From Candidatus Moraniibacteriota bacterium (GTDB lineage Bacteria; Patescibacteriota; Minisyncoccia; Moranbacterales; UBA2206), in assembly GCA_023261605.1 (NCBI GenBank), contig JAHFOP010000029.1, forward strand, positions 1-12,217: a stretch of DNA of 12,217 nucleotides. Direction: 5' to 3'. Each line of letters begins with the position of its first letter. Within the stretch, counting starts at the first letter, position 1. The notes under the pieces were generated by a model. The model searched no databases, was not told where the DNA came from, and saw only the letters and a program-made list of their open reading frames with translations. The position numbers were made by a program, and so were the translations under genes. This document shows positions 1-6,614 of this stretch, piece by piece.

Positions 1-314
1 TAGTCGGTAACGTGGCCTATCCAGGGAAAGTGGAAGGAAAAGTTGTAATCCATCTGTCATGGACTGATACGACTGAGATTGAGGAGGGAGACATTCTGGT
101 GGCAGGCATGACCAATCCGCAAATGATCCCCTATATCAAAAAAGCAGCCGCTATCATAACGGACGAAGGCGGCATCACGTGCCACGCCGCTATCATTGCC
201 AGAGAACTGAAAAAGCCTTGCATCACCGGTACGAAAAACGCTACGCAGTTGTTGAAGAATGGCGATCGGGTGGAAGTGGATGCTGATAAGGGAGTAGTGA
301 GAATCTTGAAATAA
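1..314 (+). CDS. PEP-utilisers mobile (phosphohistidine swivel) domain protein, 3' end only
   Basis: The reading frame is open from base 3 to the TAA at 312-314, so this is the C-terminal ~103 residues of a gene that starts before the window. The whole visible part is one swivel domain of the pyruvate phosphate dikinase / PEP synthase / rifampin phosphotransferase type. It opens with a PGKVEGKV strand. The catalytic block is TDEGG, then ITCH, then AAIIARELKKP; the phospho-accepting His is encoded at 183-185. It ends with GDRVEVDADKGVVRI, the usual last strand. In the family this His shuttles phosphate between two active sites. A GTG at 12-14 could be mistaken for a start, but it lies inside the domain and the frame continues upstream, so it is not a real start. 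The gene converges on the phosphatase at 380-823. The domain call is firm; the full-length protein and its substrate are unknown. Confidence 0.9.
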   Translation, partial: VGNVAYPGKVEGKVVIHLSWTDTTEIEEGDILVAGMTNPQMIPYIKKAAAIITDEGGITCHAAIIARELKKPCITGTKNATQLLKNGDRVEVDADKGVVRILK

Positions 315-347
315 AAAAATACAGCCCAATCTCGAAAGATTGGGCTG
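311..347 (-). terminator. Rho-independent terminator of the minus-strand phosphatase gene
   Basis: Bases 322-331 (CAGCCCAATC) and 338-347 (GATTGGGCTG) form a perfect 10-bp stem with a 6-base loop. Read on the minus strand, the stem is followed by a T-rich run (complement of 311-320, seven consecutive T). It sits about 30 bases past the stop of the 380-823 gene. On the plus strand no T-run follows the stem, so it is oriented for the minus-strand transcript. It may also protect the 3' end of the convergent gene's mRNA. Confidence 0.85.
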
Positions 348-379
348 CGGCATAGCCGGCATTCACACGGGAATGTTGG

Positions 380-823
380 CTATTCGGCGGAGAATTTTCT
401 GGCGACCACCCGGTATGCCATTGAAACGATGGTCTCGGCCGTTAAGTCATGTTCTCTCTGTTCTAAGGATGGCCATGGATCAGAAATATTTACATTATAG
501 ATCTTCTCTTTGGGTATCCGATGTCTCCCAAAGAGGTATTCGGCGACCTGCCTGTCTAAACAGACGAAAAGATCAAATTCGTCCAGTTTGACATTATCAA
601 CCCATCGCTTGTTATGCCCCGACATATCCAGCCCGAGTCTTTTGGCCGAGGTTGTCGAGAAGATTGATGCCGGACCGCCTTTGGTAGCAATCTCAAGGAT
701 TCCCGCACTCTCTACTTTGACATCATGTCCGGCGTTCTTGAGAAACATTTCCAGAACTGCTGCCATAAGCGGGCTCCTGTCAGAGTTGCCGTGACACACA
801 CAAAGAATGTTTGTTATTGCCAT
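380..823 (-). CDS. Low-molecular-weight protein tyrosine phosphatase family protein
   Basis: The 147-residue product begins with the LMW-PTP signature. After a short beta strand comes C10-H-G-N-S-D-R16-S17-P, the CX5RS P-loop with Cys10 as expected nucleophile and Arg16 as phosphate binder. The general-acid loop is seen as D115-P116-W117; many family members have DPY or DPW here. Length matches the family (about 140-160 aa). The family dephosphorylates phosphotyrosine or phosphoarginine proteins in the cytoplasm, and arsenate reductases share the fold, so the substrate cannot be read from sequence. The ATG at 821-823 is preceded by a strong SD (GGAGG on the minus strand, 831-835) at normal spacing. 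It is the only minus-strand gene here and has its own promoter and terminator. Its G+C looks higher than that of the neighbouring ATPase: one 60-base block (361-420) is 32/60 G+C versus 20/60 for 2521-2580. Confidence 0.9.
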   Translation of the reverse strand: MAITNILCVCHGNSDRSPLMAAVLEMFLKNAGHDVKVESAGILEIATKGGPASIFSTTSAKRLGLDMSGHNKRWVDNVKLDEFDLFVCLDRQVAEYLFGRHRIPKEKIYNVNISDPWPSLEQREHDLTAETIVSMAYRVVARKFSAE

Positions 824-830
824 TTTCAGG

Positions 831-835
831 CCTCC
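831..835 (-). promoter_or_regulatory. Strong Shine-Dalgarno of the LMW-PTP gene
   Basis: The minus strand reads GGAGG, seven bases before the ATG (CCTGAAA between). It fixes the start at 823. It is notable because none of the plus-strand genes in this window has a comparable SD. Confidence 0.85.
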
Positions 836-866
836 ATTTGTAAAAATACAAGTTTAACAGCATAAA

Positions 867-903
867 CTGGCCCAATAGGACCAGACCAAGATTCCCAATC
901 TTG
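867..903 (-). promoter_or_regulatory. Structured 5' leader with two tandem hairpins
   Basis: Two perfect or near-perfect stem-loops lie between the promoter and the SD. Bases 887-893 (CAAGATT) pair with 897-903 (AATCTTG) across a 3-base loop. Bases 867-873 (CTGGCCC) pair with 878-884 (GGACCAG) across a 4-base loop, with one G-T pair. With a start site expected near 904, the first hairpin would lie at the extreme 5' end of the mRNA. A stabilising or regulatory role is inferred; no known riboswitch class is recognised. Confidence 0.55.
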
Positions 904-910
904 ACCTGTT

Positions 911-939
911 ATTGTAGCACGAAATAGTTTTTAAGTCAA
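911..939 (-). promoter_or_regulatory. Sigma70-type promoter for the LMW-PTP gene
   Basis: On the minus strand a -35 TTGACT (complement of 934-939) is separated by exactly 17 bases from a -10 TACAAT (complement of 911-916). Both are one mismatch from consensus. The predicted start near 904 gives a leader of about 80 bases. It is divergent from the plus-strand promoter at 994-1022. Confidence 0.75.
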
Positions 940-993
940 ATTTTTTATAAGAATTGAAAACTATCCAATTTTGCATATATCAAAGGGGATTAT

Positions 994-1051
994 TTGTCTT
1001 TTAAGGTGATTAGCGTTATATTTAGGCTAATGAAAATACATGAAGGTGATT
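994..1051 (+). promoter_or_regulatory. Promoter with repeated AAGGTGATT motif upstream of the 1152 gene
   Basis: A -35-like TTGTCT (994-999) and a -10 TATATT (1017-1022) are 17 bases apart. The spacer contains AAGGTGATTA (1003-1012), and AAGGTGATT recurs at 1043-1051, downstream of the predicted start near 1029. The -10 is followed by TAGG, exactly as in the promoter at 2225-2253, which carries the reverse complement of the same motif in its spacer and again downstream. The shared layout suggests one regulator acting at both. The -35 is weak, so confidence is moderate. Confidence 0.5.
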
Positions 1052-1079
1052 GATAATTAACACTGGTATCACCATCTAA

Positions 1080-1148
1080 GTTTTGTATGACGGCAATCTG
1101 GTAGAAGTGGATGCTAATAAAGGCATAGTTAGAATTTTGAAGAAATAA
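1080..1148 (+). pseudogene. Orphan 3' tail of a swivel-domain gene
   Basis: From 1080 the frame reads V-L-Y-D-G-N-L-V-E-V-D-A-N-K-G-I-V-R-I-L-K-K and stops at TAA 1146-1148. This is the last ~22 residues of the PEP-utilisers mobile domain, aligning to LKDGDLVEVDADQGVVNIL in the intact gene at 3484-4512. The codon just before (1077-1079) is a stop and nothing upstream matches the family, so it is a sheared-off gene end. It ends 3 bases before the ATG of the next swivel gene. The likely origin is deletion or recombination that removed most of a former upstream paralogue. Confidence 0.8.
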
Positions 1149-1151
1149 TAT

Positions 1152-2228
1152 ATGGAACGGGAAATGATCGAGAAAATCAAAAAGATAGATTGGCACGCTG
1201 ACTGGGGTGGGAGTTCTCCGCTTCTGGATATTTCGTTCGCGCCGGAACTATATTTCTATGGCATGGAAAGAAAGTTTGGAAAAAAATATTCAAGCGTTCT
1301 GGTGATCATAAAAGGAGGGATCGCACAGGGATATCTGCCAGAGATGGAATATGAGAAACTGGGAAAATATCTGGCGGATAGGATAAGAACCGTTGAAAAT
1401 GCCGAAAAATGGTCGGCAGAATTTATCGGACTGGCGGATGAGATGTATTCGATAATCGGCCTTGCTCCGGATAAATTCTTAAAAAAATGGAAAATTTCGA
1501 AAAGGATCTATGGAGATTTCGGGGCTTATGCCGAAGCGACAAAGACCGTCTTTGACGTCGCAGGGAAAGAGTTGTCCCATCGGACTAGGAATATCCTGGC
1601 TGCTTCCAGGAAATATTGCGAAAATTTTTATTCCCAGAGCACTAAGACATATCAAAAAGCGATTTCCAAAATGATCAAACCGACTGGATATGGGACTGAA
1701 GATATGCTGTATATGACGAGGAACGAGCTGATCAATTTCATGGGAACAAAAAAAGTGCCGCCAATCGAAACATTGAGAGGAAGGCGAACATATTGCGGGA
1801 TATATTTTGCGGGCAGAAAAATGATATTTCTCGATAAGAAAGATGTCCAAGACATTGAGGATTTTTGGTTGGGATCAAAAAGGTATGAGCAGATATCGGG
1901 GACAGTGGCTTTTCGTGGCAAGGCCATTGGAAAGTGCAGGGTCATCAGGGACTTTAGAGGCGCTAGGATCAAAACCGGAGAAATCTTGGTGACTGGTATG
2001 ACCGATCCGAATTATGTGCCTCTCATGAAAAAAGCTGGTGCGATCGTGACGGATGGCGGAGGACTGCTTTGCCACGCGGCGATTGTGGCTCGCGAGCTCA
2101 AAAAGCCCTGCATCATCGGCACCAAAATCGCCACTCAAGCTTTGCATGACGGTGACCTAGTTGAGGTGGATGCGGAGAGTGGGGTGGTCAAGATTTTGGA
2201 AAAAATTGGAAGAGAAGCTGACTATTGA
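1152..2228 (+). CDS. PEP-utilisers mobile domain protein with unknown N-terminal region
   Basis: The product has 358 residues. Residues ~1-245 are an unrecognised, mostly helical region rich in Trp, Tyr and Lys; no ATP-grasp or TIM-barrel motif is visible. Residues ~250-350 are a complete swivel domain: GKAIGKCRVI, then GEILVTGMTDP, then T300-DGGG-LLC-H308-AAIVARELKKP, then GDLVEVDAESGVVKIL. His308 is the expected phosphorylated residue. The usual Glu of TDEGG is Gly here (position 302). In known members the domain swings between an ATP or PEP site and an acceptor site; here the donor must be another protein or be absent. Start ATG 1152 lies 3 bases after the orphan tail; ATG 1164 (Met5) is an alternative, and neither has a good SD. 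The promoter at 994-1022 probably drives it. The -35 of the next promoter overlaps its stop codon. Domain call certain, function unknown. Confidence 0.9.
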   Translation: MEREMIEKIKKIDWHADWGGSSPLLDISFAPELYFYGMERKFGKKYSSVLVIIKGGIAQGYLPEMEYEKLGKYLADRIRTVENAEKWSAEFIGLADEMYSIIGLAPDKFLKKWKISKRIYGDFGAYAEATKTVFDVAGKELSHRTRNILAASRKYCENFYSQSTKTYQKAISKMIKPTGYGTEDMLYMTRNELINFMGTKKVPPIETLRGRRTYCGIYFAGRKMIFLDKKDVQDIEDFWLGSKRYEQISGTVAFRGKAIGKCRVIRDFRGARIKTGEILVTGMTDPNYVPLMKKAGAIVTDGGGLLCHAAIVARELKKPCIIGTKIATQALHDGDLVEVDAESGVVKILEKIGREADY

Positions 2229-2276
2229 CATAATCACCTAAATAATATATATTTAGGATAGTGTAATCACCTAAAT
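2225..2276 (+). promoter_or_regulatory. Strong promoter with operator-like repeats for the AAA ATPase gene
   Basis: TTGACA (2225-2230, perfect -35, overlapping the previous stop codon) and TATATT (2248-2253) are 17 bases apart. Two exact copies of the 13-mer TAATCACCTAAAT lie at 2231-2243 (inside the spacer) and 2264-2276 (just after the predicted start). An inverted repeat, CCTAAAT at 2237-2243 and ATTTAGG at 2251-2257, spans the -10. Sites in these positions would block RNA polymerase if bound, so repressor control is the natural reading. The cognate regulator is not identifiable in the window. Confidence 0.7.
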
Positions 2277-2286
2277 CGTATATTTT

Positions 2287-3411
2287 ATGAAAAAAATAAC
2301 CAGAACGATTCAAGAATTAGTTGAAAATAGCCTATTTAAAGGGAAAATAGTGATTATTTATGGTGCCAGACAGGTGGGGAAAACTACGCTTGTCAAAGAT
2401 ATTATTGAAAAATACTCTGAGAATTCAGTGTATTTCAATTGCGATGAGCCAGATATAAGAATGATGCTAACCGATAAAACCTCGACCGAAATAAAAGCAT
2501 TTCTAGGTGATAAAAAGTTCGTTGTTTTAGACGAAGCTCAGAGAATAAAGAATATTGGAATAACCTTGAAACTTATTGCGGATAATTTTCCAGATATTCA
2601 AGTTATCGCGACTGGCTCATCATCATTTGAGCTGTCTAATAAAATTGCTGAGCCGCTTACGGGAAGAAAATATGAATTTTATCTCTATCCTTTTTCTTGG
2701 GAAGAGTTGGATCAAAAATTTTCCGACCTTGAATCACAAAGGTTGCTTGAATCAAGATTGATCACGGGCATGTATCCAGAAATAGTGTTTGGAAAAGAAG
2801 TTGAAAGGAATCTTAAAAATTTGGCGACTAGCTATTCTTATAAGGATGTTTTGGAATATCAGAACATTAAGAATCCTGAGGTTTTAGAAAAAATATTACA
2901 AGCTCTTGCTTTGCAGATCGGCAACGAAGTTTCTTATAACGAACTCGCTTCTTTGGTTGGAGTTGATAAGGTGACAGTATCAAATTACATCCAAATATTA
3001 GAAAAGGCATTTATAATTTTTCGATTAAAACCTTTCAGTAGAAATCTGAGAAATGAACTAAAAAAACTGCGGAAAATATATTTTTATGATAATGGCATCA
3101 GGAATGCATTGATAAATAATTTGAATCCGCTTTCTCTTAGGCAAGATACAGGCGCTTTGTGGGAAAATTTTCTAATTAGCGAGAGATTGAAACGTAATAA
3201 TAACAACGGCTCAGATAGGAATGTATATTTCTGGCGAACTACGGCAGGACAAGAAATTGATTATTTGGAGGATTTTGAGGGAGGTGTGGATGGTTATGAA
3301 TTCAAATGGAAAAGAGATAAATTCAAAATTCCAAAAGTATTTGTAACTGCTTATCCGGAAAGTCAAGTGAAATTGATAAATAAGGAAAATTTTAGAGAAT
3401 TTGTTACCTAG
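2287..3411 (+). CDS. AAA ATPase with C-terminal DUF4143 domain
   Basis: The product has 374 residues. The P-loop is G26-ARQVGK-T33 and Walker B is VVLD82-E83-AQ. A sensor-like ATGSSS is at 108-113, followed by ELSNKIAEPLTGR, typical of the AAA_14 family. Residues ~205-255 look like a helix-turn-helix segment (NELASLVGVDKVTVSNYIQIL). The C-terminal DUF4143 part ends with E323-I-D325 ... E338-F-K340, a spacing reminiscent of PD-(D/E)xK nuclease cores. Length is normal for the family. These ATPases are widespread, often laterally transferred, and their cellular role is not established. The gene is more A/T-rich than its neighbours (20/60 G+C in 2521-2580), has its own regulated promoter, and separates two swivel genes, which fits insertion as an independent unit. 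ATG 2287 has no SD. Confidence 0.92.
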   Translation: MKKITRTIQELVENSLFKGKIVIIYGARQVGKTTLVKDIIEKYSENSVYFNCDEPDIRMMLTDKTSTEIKAFLGDKKFVVLDEAQRIKNIGITLKLIADNFPDIQVIATGSSSFELSNKIAEPLTGRKYEFYLYPFSWEELDQKFSDLESQRLLESRLITGMYPEIVFGKEVERNLKNLATSYSYKDVLEYQNIKNPEVLEKILQALALQIGNEVSYNELASLVGVDKVTVSNYIQILEKAFIIFRLKPFSRNLRNELKKLRKIYFYDNGIRNALINNLNPLSLRQDTGALWENFLISERLKRNNNNGSDRNVYFWRTTAGQEIDYLEDFEGGVDGYEFKWKRDKFKIPKVFVTAYPESQVKLINKENFREFVT

Positions 3412-3483
3412 TTTATTTCTAAAGCTTCGATAATCAAAAAGTCTAAGGGATAAAGGGCGCATAACTTTTCTTTATTTGAAAAT

Positions 3484-4512
3484 ATGCCAAAAATCCATCT
3501 GACAAAAGAATACGAGCGGGACATCAGTCTGATCATGGAGGCGATGTGGGCGCAAAAATTGGCCAGTTTCATCCCTGAGCGGTTCGGCATCGAATCTCCC
3601 CACGAAGTCTTTATCGTTTTTTATGTGACTGCGGAAAATCTGCAGATCTGGGAAAGTGCCGAAGCCCTTTCGTGGTTCAAAGATGTTCTTTTAGAAAAAA
3701 ATCTGAACAGCTCTGCATTCATGGACGAAATTATCTCTGACTATGGAAAAGTGATTGCAGAAATGGAAAAATATTGGGAGGCTGGTCCGTCGGAAGACAG
3801 GGCGGCATTGAAAAAATATATGGAACTTTTGGGAGAAGCTACGGCTCTATTCACGGCTTGGTATTATCCGCTGATCGATGGAAGAACTCCGAGAGAAATC
3901 CGTGAGCGTCTGCTCGAACTGAGGAGTGCGGATGAATTGTTCGCTAGGAATGACATTTTTATCAAAGATTGCGTGGCAAGGATGGGCGGAGACAGGGATC
4001 TGGCCAACTTCATTTTCCCCGAAGAATTTCCCGATCTGCCTGACAGAAAAACATTAGAGGCGCGGACAGTTGGTGTGGTTTCTGTCGGCTATGAAAATTT
4101 TATCATGACCCTAGAAGAATTTGCGTCCCAGAATCCGGAATATTTTTTTGAGGGACTACGCGATCGATTGGAAGAGGTCCAAGAATTGTGCGGACAGACA
4201 GCCTTCACAGGAAAAGCGGCCGGAAAAGTTCGTATAGTCAAAAATCAGAAACAGATGATAGCAGTGGAAAAGGGCGACATCATCGTTTCGCCCATGACAA
4301 CGCCGGATTTTTTGCCAGCCATGAAGATTGCGGCGGCTTTTGTGACTGACGAAGGCGGCATCACCTGTCACGCGGCCATCGTTTCGCGTGAGCTCAAAAA
4401 ACCGTGCATCGTCGGCACCAAAGTTGCGACAAAAGTTTTGAAAGATGGGGATTTGGTGGAAGTGGATGCGGATCAAGGAGTAGTCAATATATTAAAGAGA
4501 ACTAAAAAATAG
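3484..4512 (+). CDS. PEP-utilisers mobile domain protein with unknown N-terminal region
   Basis: The product has 342 residues. Residues 1-235 form a helical, acidic, Trp- and Phe-containing region without recognised motifs, unlike the N-termini of the sister proteins. The swivel domain covers ~238-337: FTGKAAGKVRIV, then GDIIVSPMTTP, then T288-DEGG-ITC-H296-AAIVSRELKKP, then GDLVEVDADQGVVNIL. All consensus residues are present, so His296 should be phosphorylatable. The domain that would charge it (PPDK_N ATP-grasp or PEP-binding domain) is not in the same chain. No promoter with good spacing is evident in the 72-base gap after the ATPase, so it may be read through from there. ATG 3484 follows an A/T-rich stretch without SD. 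Bases 4424-4472 are nearly identical to 7575-7623 in the paralogue at 6593-7666. Confidence 0.9.
   Translation: MPKIHLTKEYERDISLIMEAMWAQKLASFIPERFGIESPHEVFIVFYVTAENLQIWESAEALSWFKDVLLEKNLNSSAFMDEIISDYGKVIAEMEKYWEAGPSEDRAALKKYMELLGEATALFTAWYYPLIDGRTPREIRERLLELRSADELFARNDIFIKDCVARMGGDRDLANFIFPEEFPDLPDRKTLEARTVGVVSVGYENFIMTLEEFASQNPEYFFEGLRDRLEEVQELCGQTAFTGKAAGKVRIVKNQKQMIAVEKGDIIVSPMTTPDFLPAMKIAAAFVTDEGGITCHAAIVSRELKKPCIVGTKVATKVLKDGDLVEVDADQGVVNILKRTKK
4424..4472 (+). repeat. 49-base conserved 3' segment, copy 1
   Basis: This segment matches 7575-7623 at 47 of 49 positions; the first 29 bases are identical. It encodes the end of the swivel domain. Nine successive codons from GCG-ACA to GGG-GAT use the same synonyms, whereas the other paralogues here use different synonyms. 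That points to recent gene conversion or duplication rather than protein constraint alone. Confidence 0.8.
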
Positions 4513-4531
4513 ACATGAGATAAAAATATCT

Positions 4532-4701
4532 ATGGAAAATGATAATATATAACTGGTTTCGTGCTTTGGGATAAGAGTAGGGGTTTTATTAAGGATGATT
4601 ATCTGTTCGTGACGAAAGCTGATATAATAACGGAGAAGGCAGAAAAAATGATTCTTGATGGAAGTGTTGATGATATCAATAAATTATTAACTATAAAATA
4701 A
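4532..4701 (+). pseudogene. Possible decayed gene: short start plus C-terminal fragment
   Basis: The frame 4546-4701 is open for about 51 codons and ends at TAA 4699-4701, giving a protein-like sequence that includes WDKSRGFIKDDYLFVTKAD and ends DGSVDDINKLLTIK. It has no good start: a stop lies at 4543-4545, a GTG is at 4561, and the first in-frame ATG is 4648. Just upstream, in another frame, ATG 4532 opens M-E-N-D-N-I and stops, in the same start context as real genes here. Together this looks like the two ends of a gene with its middle deleted. The family is not recognised. A TATAAT at 4623-4628 lies inside the frame but has no convincing -35. A short real gene from GTG 4561 is the alternative. 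Confidence 0.4.
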
Positions 4702-4706
4702 AATAT

Positions 4707-5564
4707 ATGGAAGGTTTTAATCCAGATCTAATTGGGCCGGATTTCATCAAGCCTGAGAAGAAAGAACAAGAAAAATTCAGTCATATTAAAGTTTTTCGTG
4801 TTAGGCATGGTGATACGGAATACTACGAACATACGCAGGAAAAAGAACTGGGGCCGGATGATTTCGATATAACATCCAAAGGTGAAGGGCAGATGAGAAC
4901 AGCGGCTGAAACCATTGAGCGCGAGCTCAATAAAGATGAGGATGTTGTGTGCATCGTAACCAGTCCGAGAATTAGGACGCAGAACGGAAAAAAAATTATT
5001 GGGGAATATCTAAAAGACAGAGGTTTTTTATTGTGGAATGACGCGAGAATGGATAAGCCGCAAGATAGGGTGAGAAATATTGATGTCTATGGCGAAGATG
5101 GTGATGTTGTGCCGGTAGGCGATGAACAGTATCCAGAAATTTTCAATCAAGTCATTGCTGATTTGGAAGAACGCACTCCAGAAAATATGAGCCGCGATGC
5201 TTATATGCGTAAGGATGGTCACGAGAAGCTGGAGTCTTTTGAGGATATTGGAAAACGATCCAGAAGACAACTGTCTGGTTTTATGCGTATCGCTAAACGC
5301 ATCCAGCCAAAGCTAGATAGACGTATCGTTATAATTCAGCTTGAGCATTGTGAAACGCTGGATGATTTCTATGAACAAGCTAGTTCTGGTGAATATGCCA
5401 TGATAAACGATTCCGGGCCAAGCAAGGGAGATGTAGTTGAACTCGATATTCCAGTTGATGGTGATGAAATTAGAGTGGAATTTTTAGAAAAGGAAGTGGG
5501 TAAAAAAAGGAAGATAAAATTCGATTATCTCTCGGGTGAATTCACACCAATAAAAGCCGAATAG
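4707..5564 (+). CDS. Histidine phosphatase (phosphoglycerate mutase-like) superfamily protein
   Basis: The product has 285 residues. The superfamily signature is near the N-terminus: VFRV-R33-H34-G35-DTEYY, with His34 the expected phospho-accepting residue. It is followed by FDITSKGEGQMRTAAETI and the TSPRIRTQ segment (Arg88 and Arg90 as likely phosphate ligands). The second catalytic His fits IIQLE-H214-CETLDDF. An N-terminal extension of ~25 residues and a middle insertion (~115-185) make it longer than a simple SixA- or CobC-type enzyme. Members remove phosphate from small molecules or proteins; SixA acts on phosphohistidine proteins. ATG 4707 sits in the same AAATATATGGA context as the gene at 10249 and lacks an SD. 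It is followed 39 bases later by a kinase-like gene. The substrate is unknown; a role in resetting the neighbouring swivel His is a hypothesis. Confidence 0.88.
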   Translation: MEGFNPDLIGPDFIKPEKKEQEKFSHIKVFRVRHGDTEYYEHTQEKELGPDDFDITSKGEGQMRTAAETIERELNKDEDVVCIVTSPRIRTQNGKKIIGEYLKDRGFLLWNDARMDKPQDRVRNIDVYGEDGDVVPVGDEQYPEIFNQVIADLEERTPENMSRDAYMRKDGHEKLESFEDIGKRSRRQLSGFMRIAKRIQPKLDRRIVIIQLEHCETLDDFYEQASSGEYAMINDSGPSKGDVVELDIPVDGDEIRVEFLEKEVGKKRKIKFDYLSGEFTPIKAE

Positions 5565-5603
5565 TTTTTATTGCAAGGCTGAAAACTTACTAAGCTTTTT
5601 ATT

Positions 5604-6614
5604 ATGCCAATATCAAGAAGTAAAGAAATTATACAAGAAGTTTGCAATAAGCTTAAGCTTGAGGCGGATATTGAAATTGATGCAAGATCAATGAAAAAAC
5701 TTTCAGTGCAGGGGTTTAATAGTGAAGTTTATACCGCAAAAGCCGATAGCGACCTCATCATCCATATATTGAATCAGAACCAAGAACAAATCAAACAGAG
5801 CATCAATAAGAAATTGGTCAGTATTTCTAATTTGCTCAAGACATTTCCAGGAATTCCTAGTGCAGAATTTTTCTATGAGGGCAAGCTCGAAGATGGGCGT
5901 TTTCTTTTTGCGCAGGAAAAACTTCTTGGAGATAATTTAGGCCGTAGAAAAATTGAGAATGGAAAGATTATTGATGAATTTTATCCAATGGAAAATAAAA
6001 AATATTTTGAACAGCTAGATCGAATATTGGCAGATCTCCATGGGATAAAATTTAGTAAGTATGGGTGGCTAGCGGGAGAAAAAGGAGGACTTGACGGTAC
6101 GTATAACAGTTGGGAAGACTTCATATTTATTGAGTCAGCATTATGGATTCGGAACATTTTTGATAATCGAAATAACGGATATGTGATATTGAAAAGTACA
6201 CTCAGTGAGGTAAAGAAAAAAATCGAATCATTATATAGCAGGAAGCTGCACTTATTTGAATCGAAAGTACCGTCATTTGTTCATGGCGACATGATTAATC
6301 CCGGCAATATTTTAATAAACAATGGAAAAATTTCTGGTATAATTGATTTCGAGTGGGCCTTGGCAGGAGACGCGGCCTGGGAATTTGCCTACTCTGGAAA
6401 TCCTGCAATCAATAATTACTTTGATTTCTGCGATAAGGCTGGGATTGTATGCGATAGGACACTATTTAGCGAGAAGATGAAATTCTACAAGATTATCTGG
6501 CTGCTTTGGGCTGTTAATGTACATGCAAAAGGTGCGACGCTAAAGGAGATATTATTCAAAGAATTAGTTAAAAATATAAAGTCTTTAAATCTATGGGAAG
6601 CGAGAAAACAATAA
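5604..6614 (+). CDS. Aminoglycoside phosphotransferase (APH)-like kinase
   Basis: The product has 336 residues with the protein-kinase-like APH fold. The catalytic loop is V-H227-G-D229-MINPG-N235-ILI, and the metal-binding Asp is D248 in GIIDFEWALAGDAAWEFAY. A central ILADLHGIKF helix (His146) and the pattern QEKLLGDNL in the hinge region also fit. Two oddities: five residues separate the catalytic Asp from Asn235, where four is usual, and the strand expected to hold the ATP-binding basic residue reads DLIIHIL, with His rather than Lys or Arg. The enzyme may still be active, since APH-like proteins vary at the Lys. The family phosphorylates hydroxyls of small molecules; nothing indicates antibiotic resistance. 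Its last 22 bases overlap the start of the swivel gene at 6593, so the two are probably translationally coupled. Confidence 0.87.
   Translation: MPISRSKEIIQEVCNKLKLEADIEIDARSMKKLSVQGFNSEVYTAKADSDLIIHILNQNQEQIKQSINKKLVSISNLLKTFPGIPSAEFFYEGKLEDGRFLFAQEKLLGDNLGRRKIENGKIIDEFYPMENKKYFEQLDRILADLHGIKFSKYGWLAGEKGGLDGTYNSWEDFIFIESALWIRNIFDNRNNGYVILKSTLSEVKKKIESLYSRKLHLFESKVPSFVHGDMINPGNILINNGKISGIIDFEWALAGDAAWEFAYSGNPAINNYFDFCDKAGIVCDRTLFSEKMKFYKIIWLLWAVNVHAKGATLKEILFKELVKNIKSLNLWEARKQ

Noticed and set aside
1652..2147. Long antisense open frames opposite the swivel and other genes
   Set aside because: They mirror the codon structure of strongly supported plus-strand genes and have no family resemblance or start signals.
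2237..2257. Inverted repeat considered as a terminator for the 1152 gene
   Set aside because: The stem has only A/T pairs apart from two G-C pairs, no T-run follows, and it lies exactly over a strong promoter, so an operator is the better reading.
4623..4628. TATAAT box as promoter of the 4707 phosphatase gene
   Set aside because: No acceptable -35 at 16-18 bases upstream; it lies in a coding-like frame and is probably chance in A/T-rich sequence.
5576..5602. Possible terminator hairpin (AAAACTT ... AAGCTTTT followed by T-rich sequence)
   Set aside because: The stem is A/T-only apart from one pair and needs a bulge; it is too weak to call, and the next gene looks co-transcribed.
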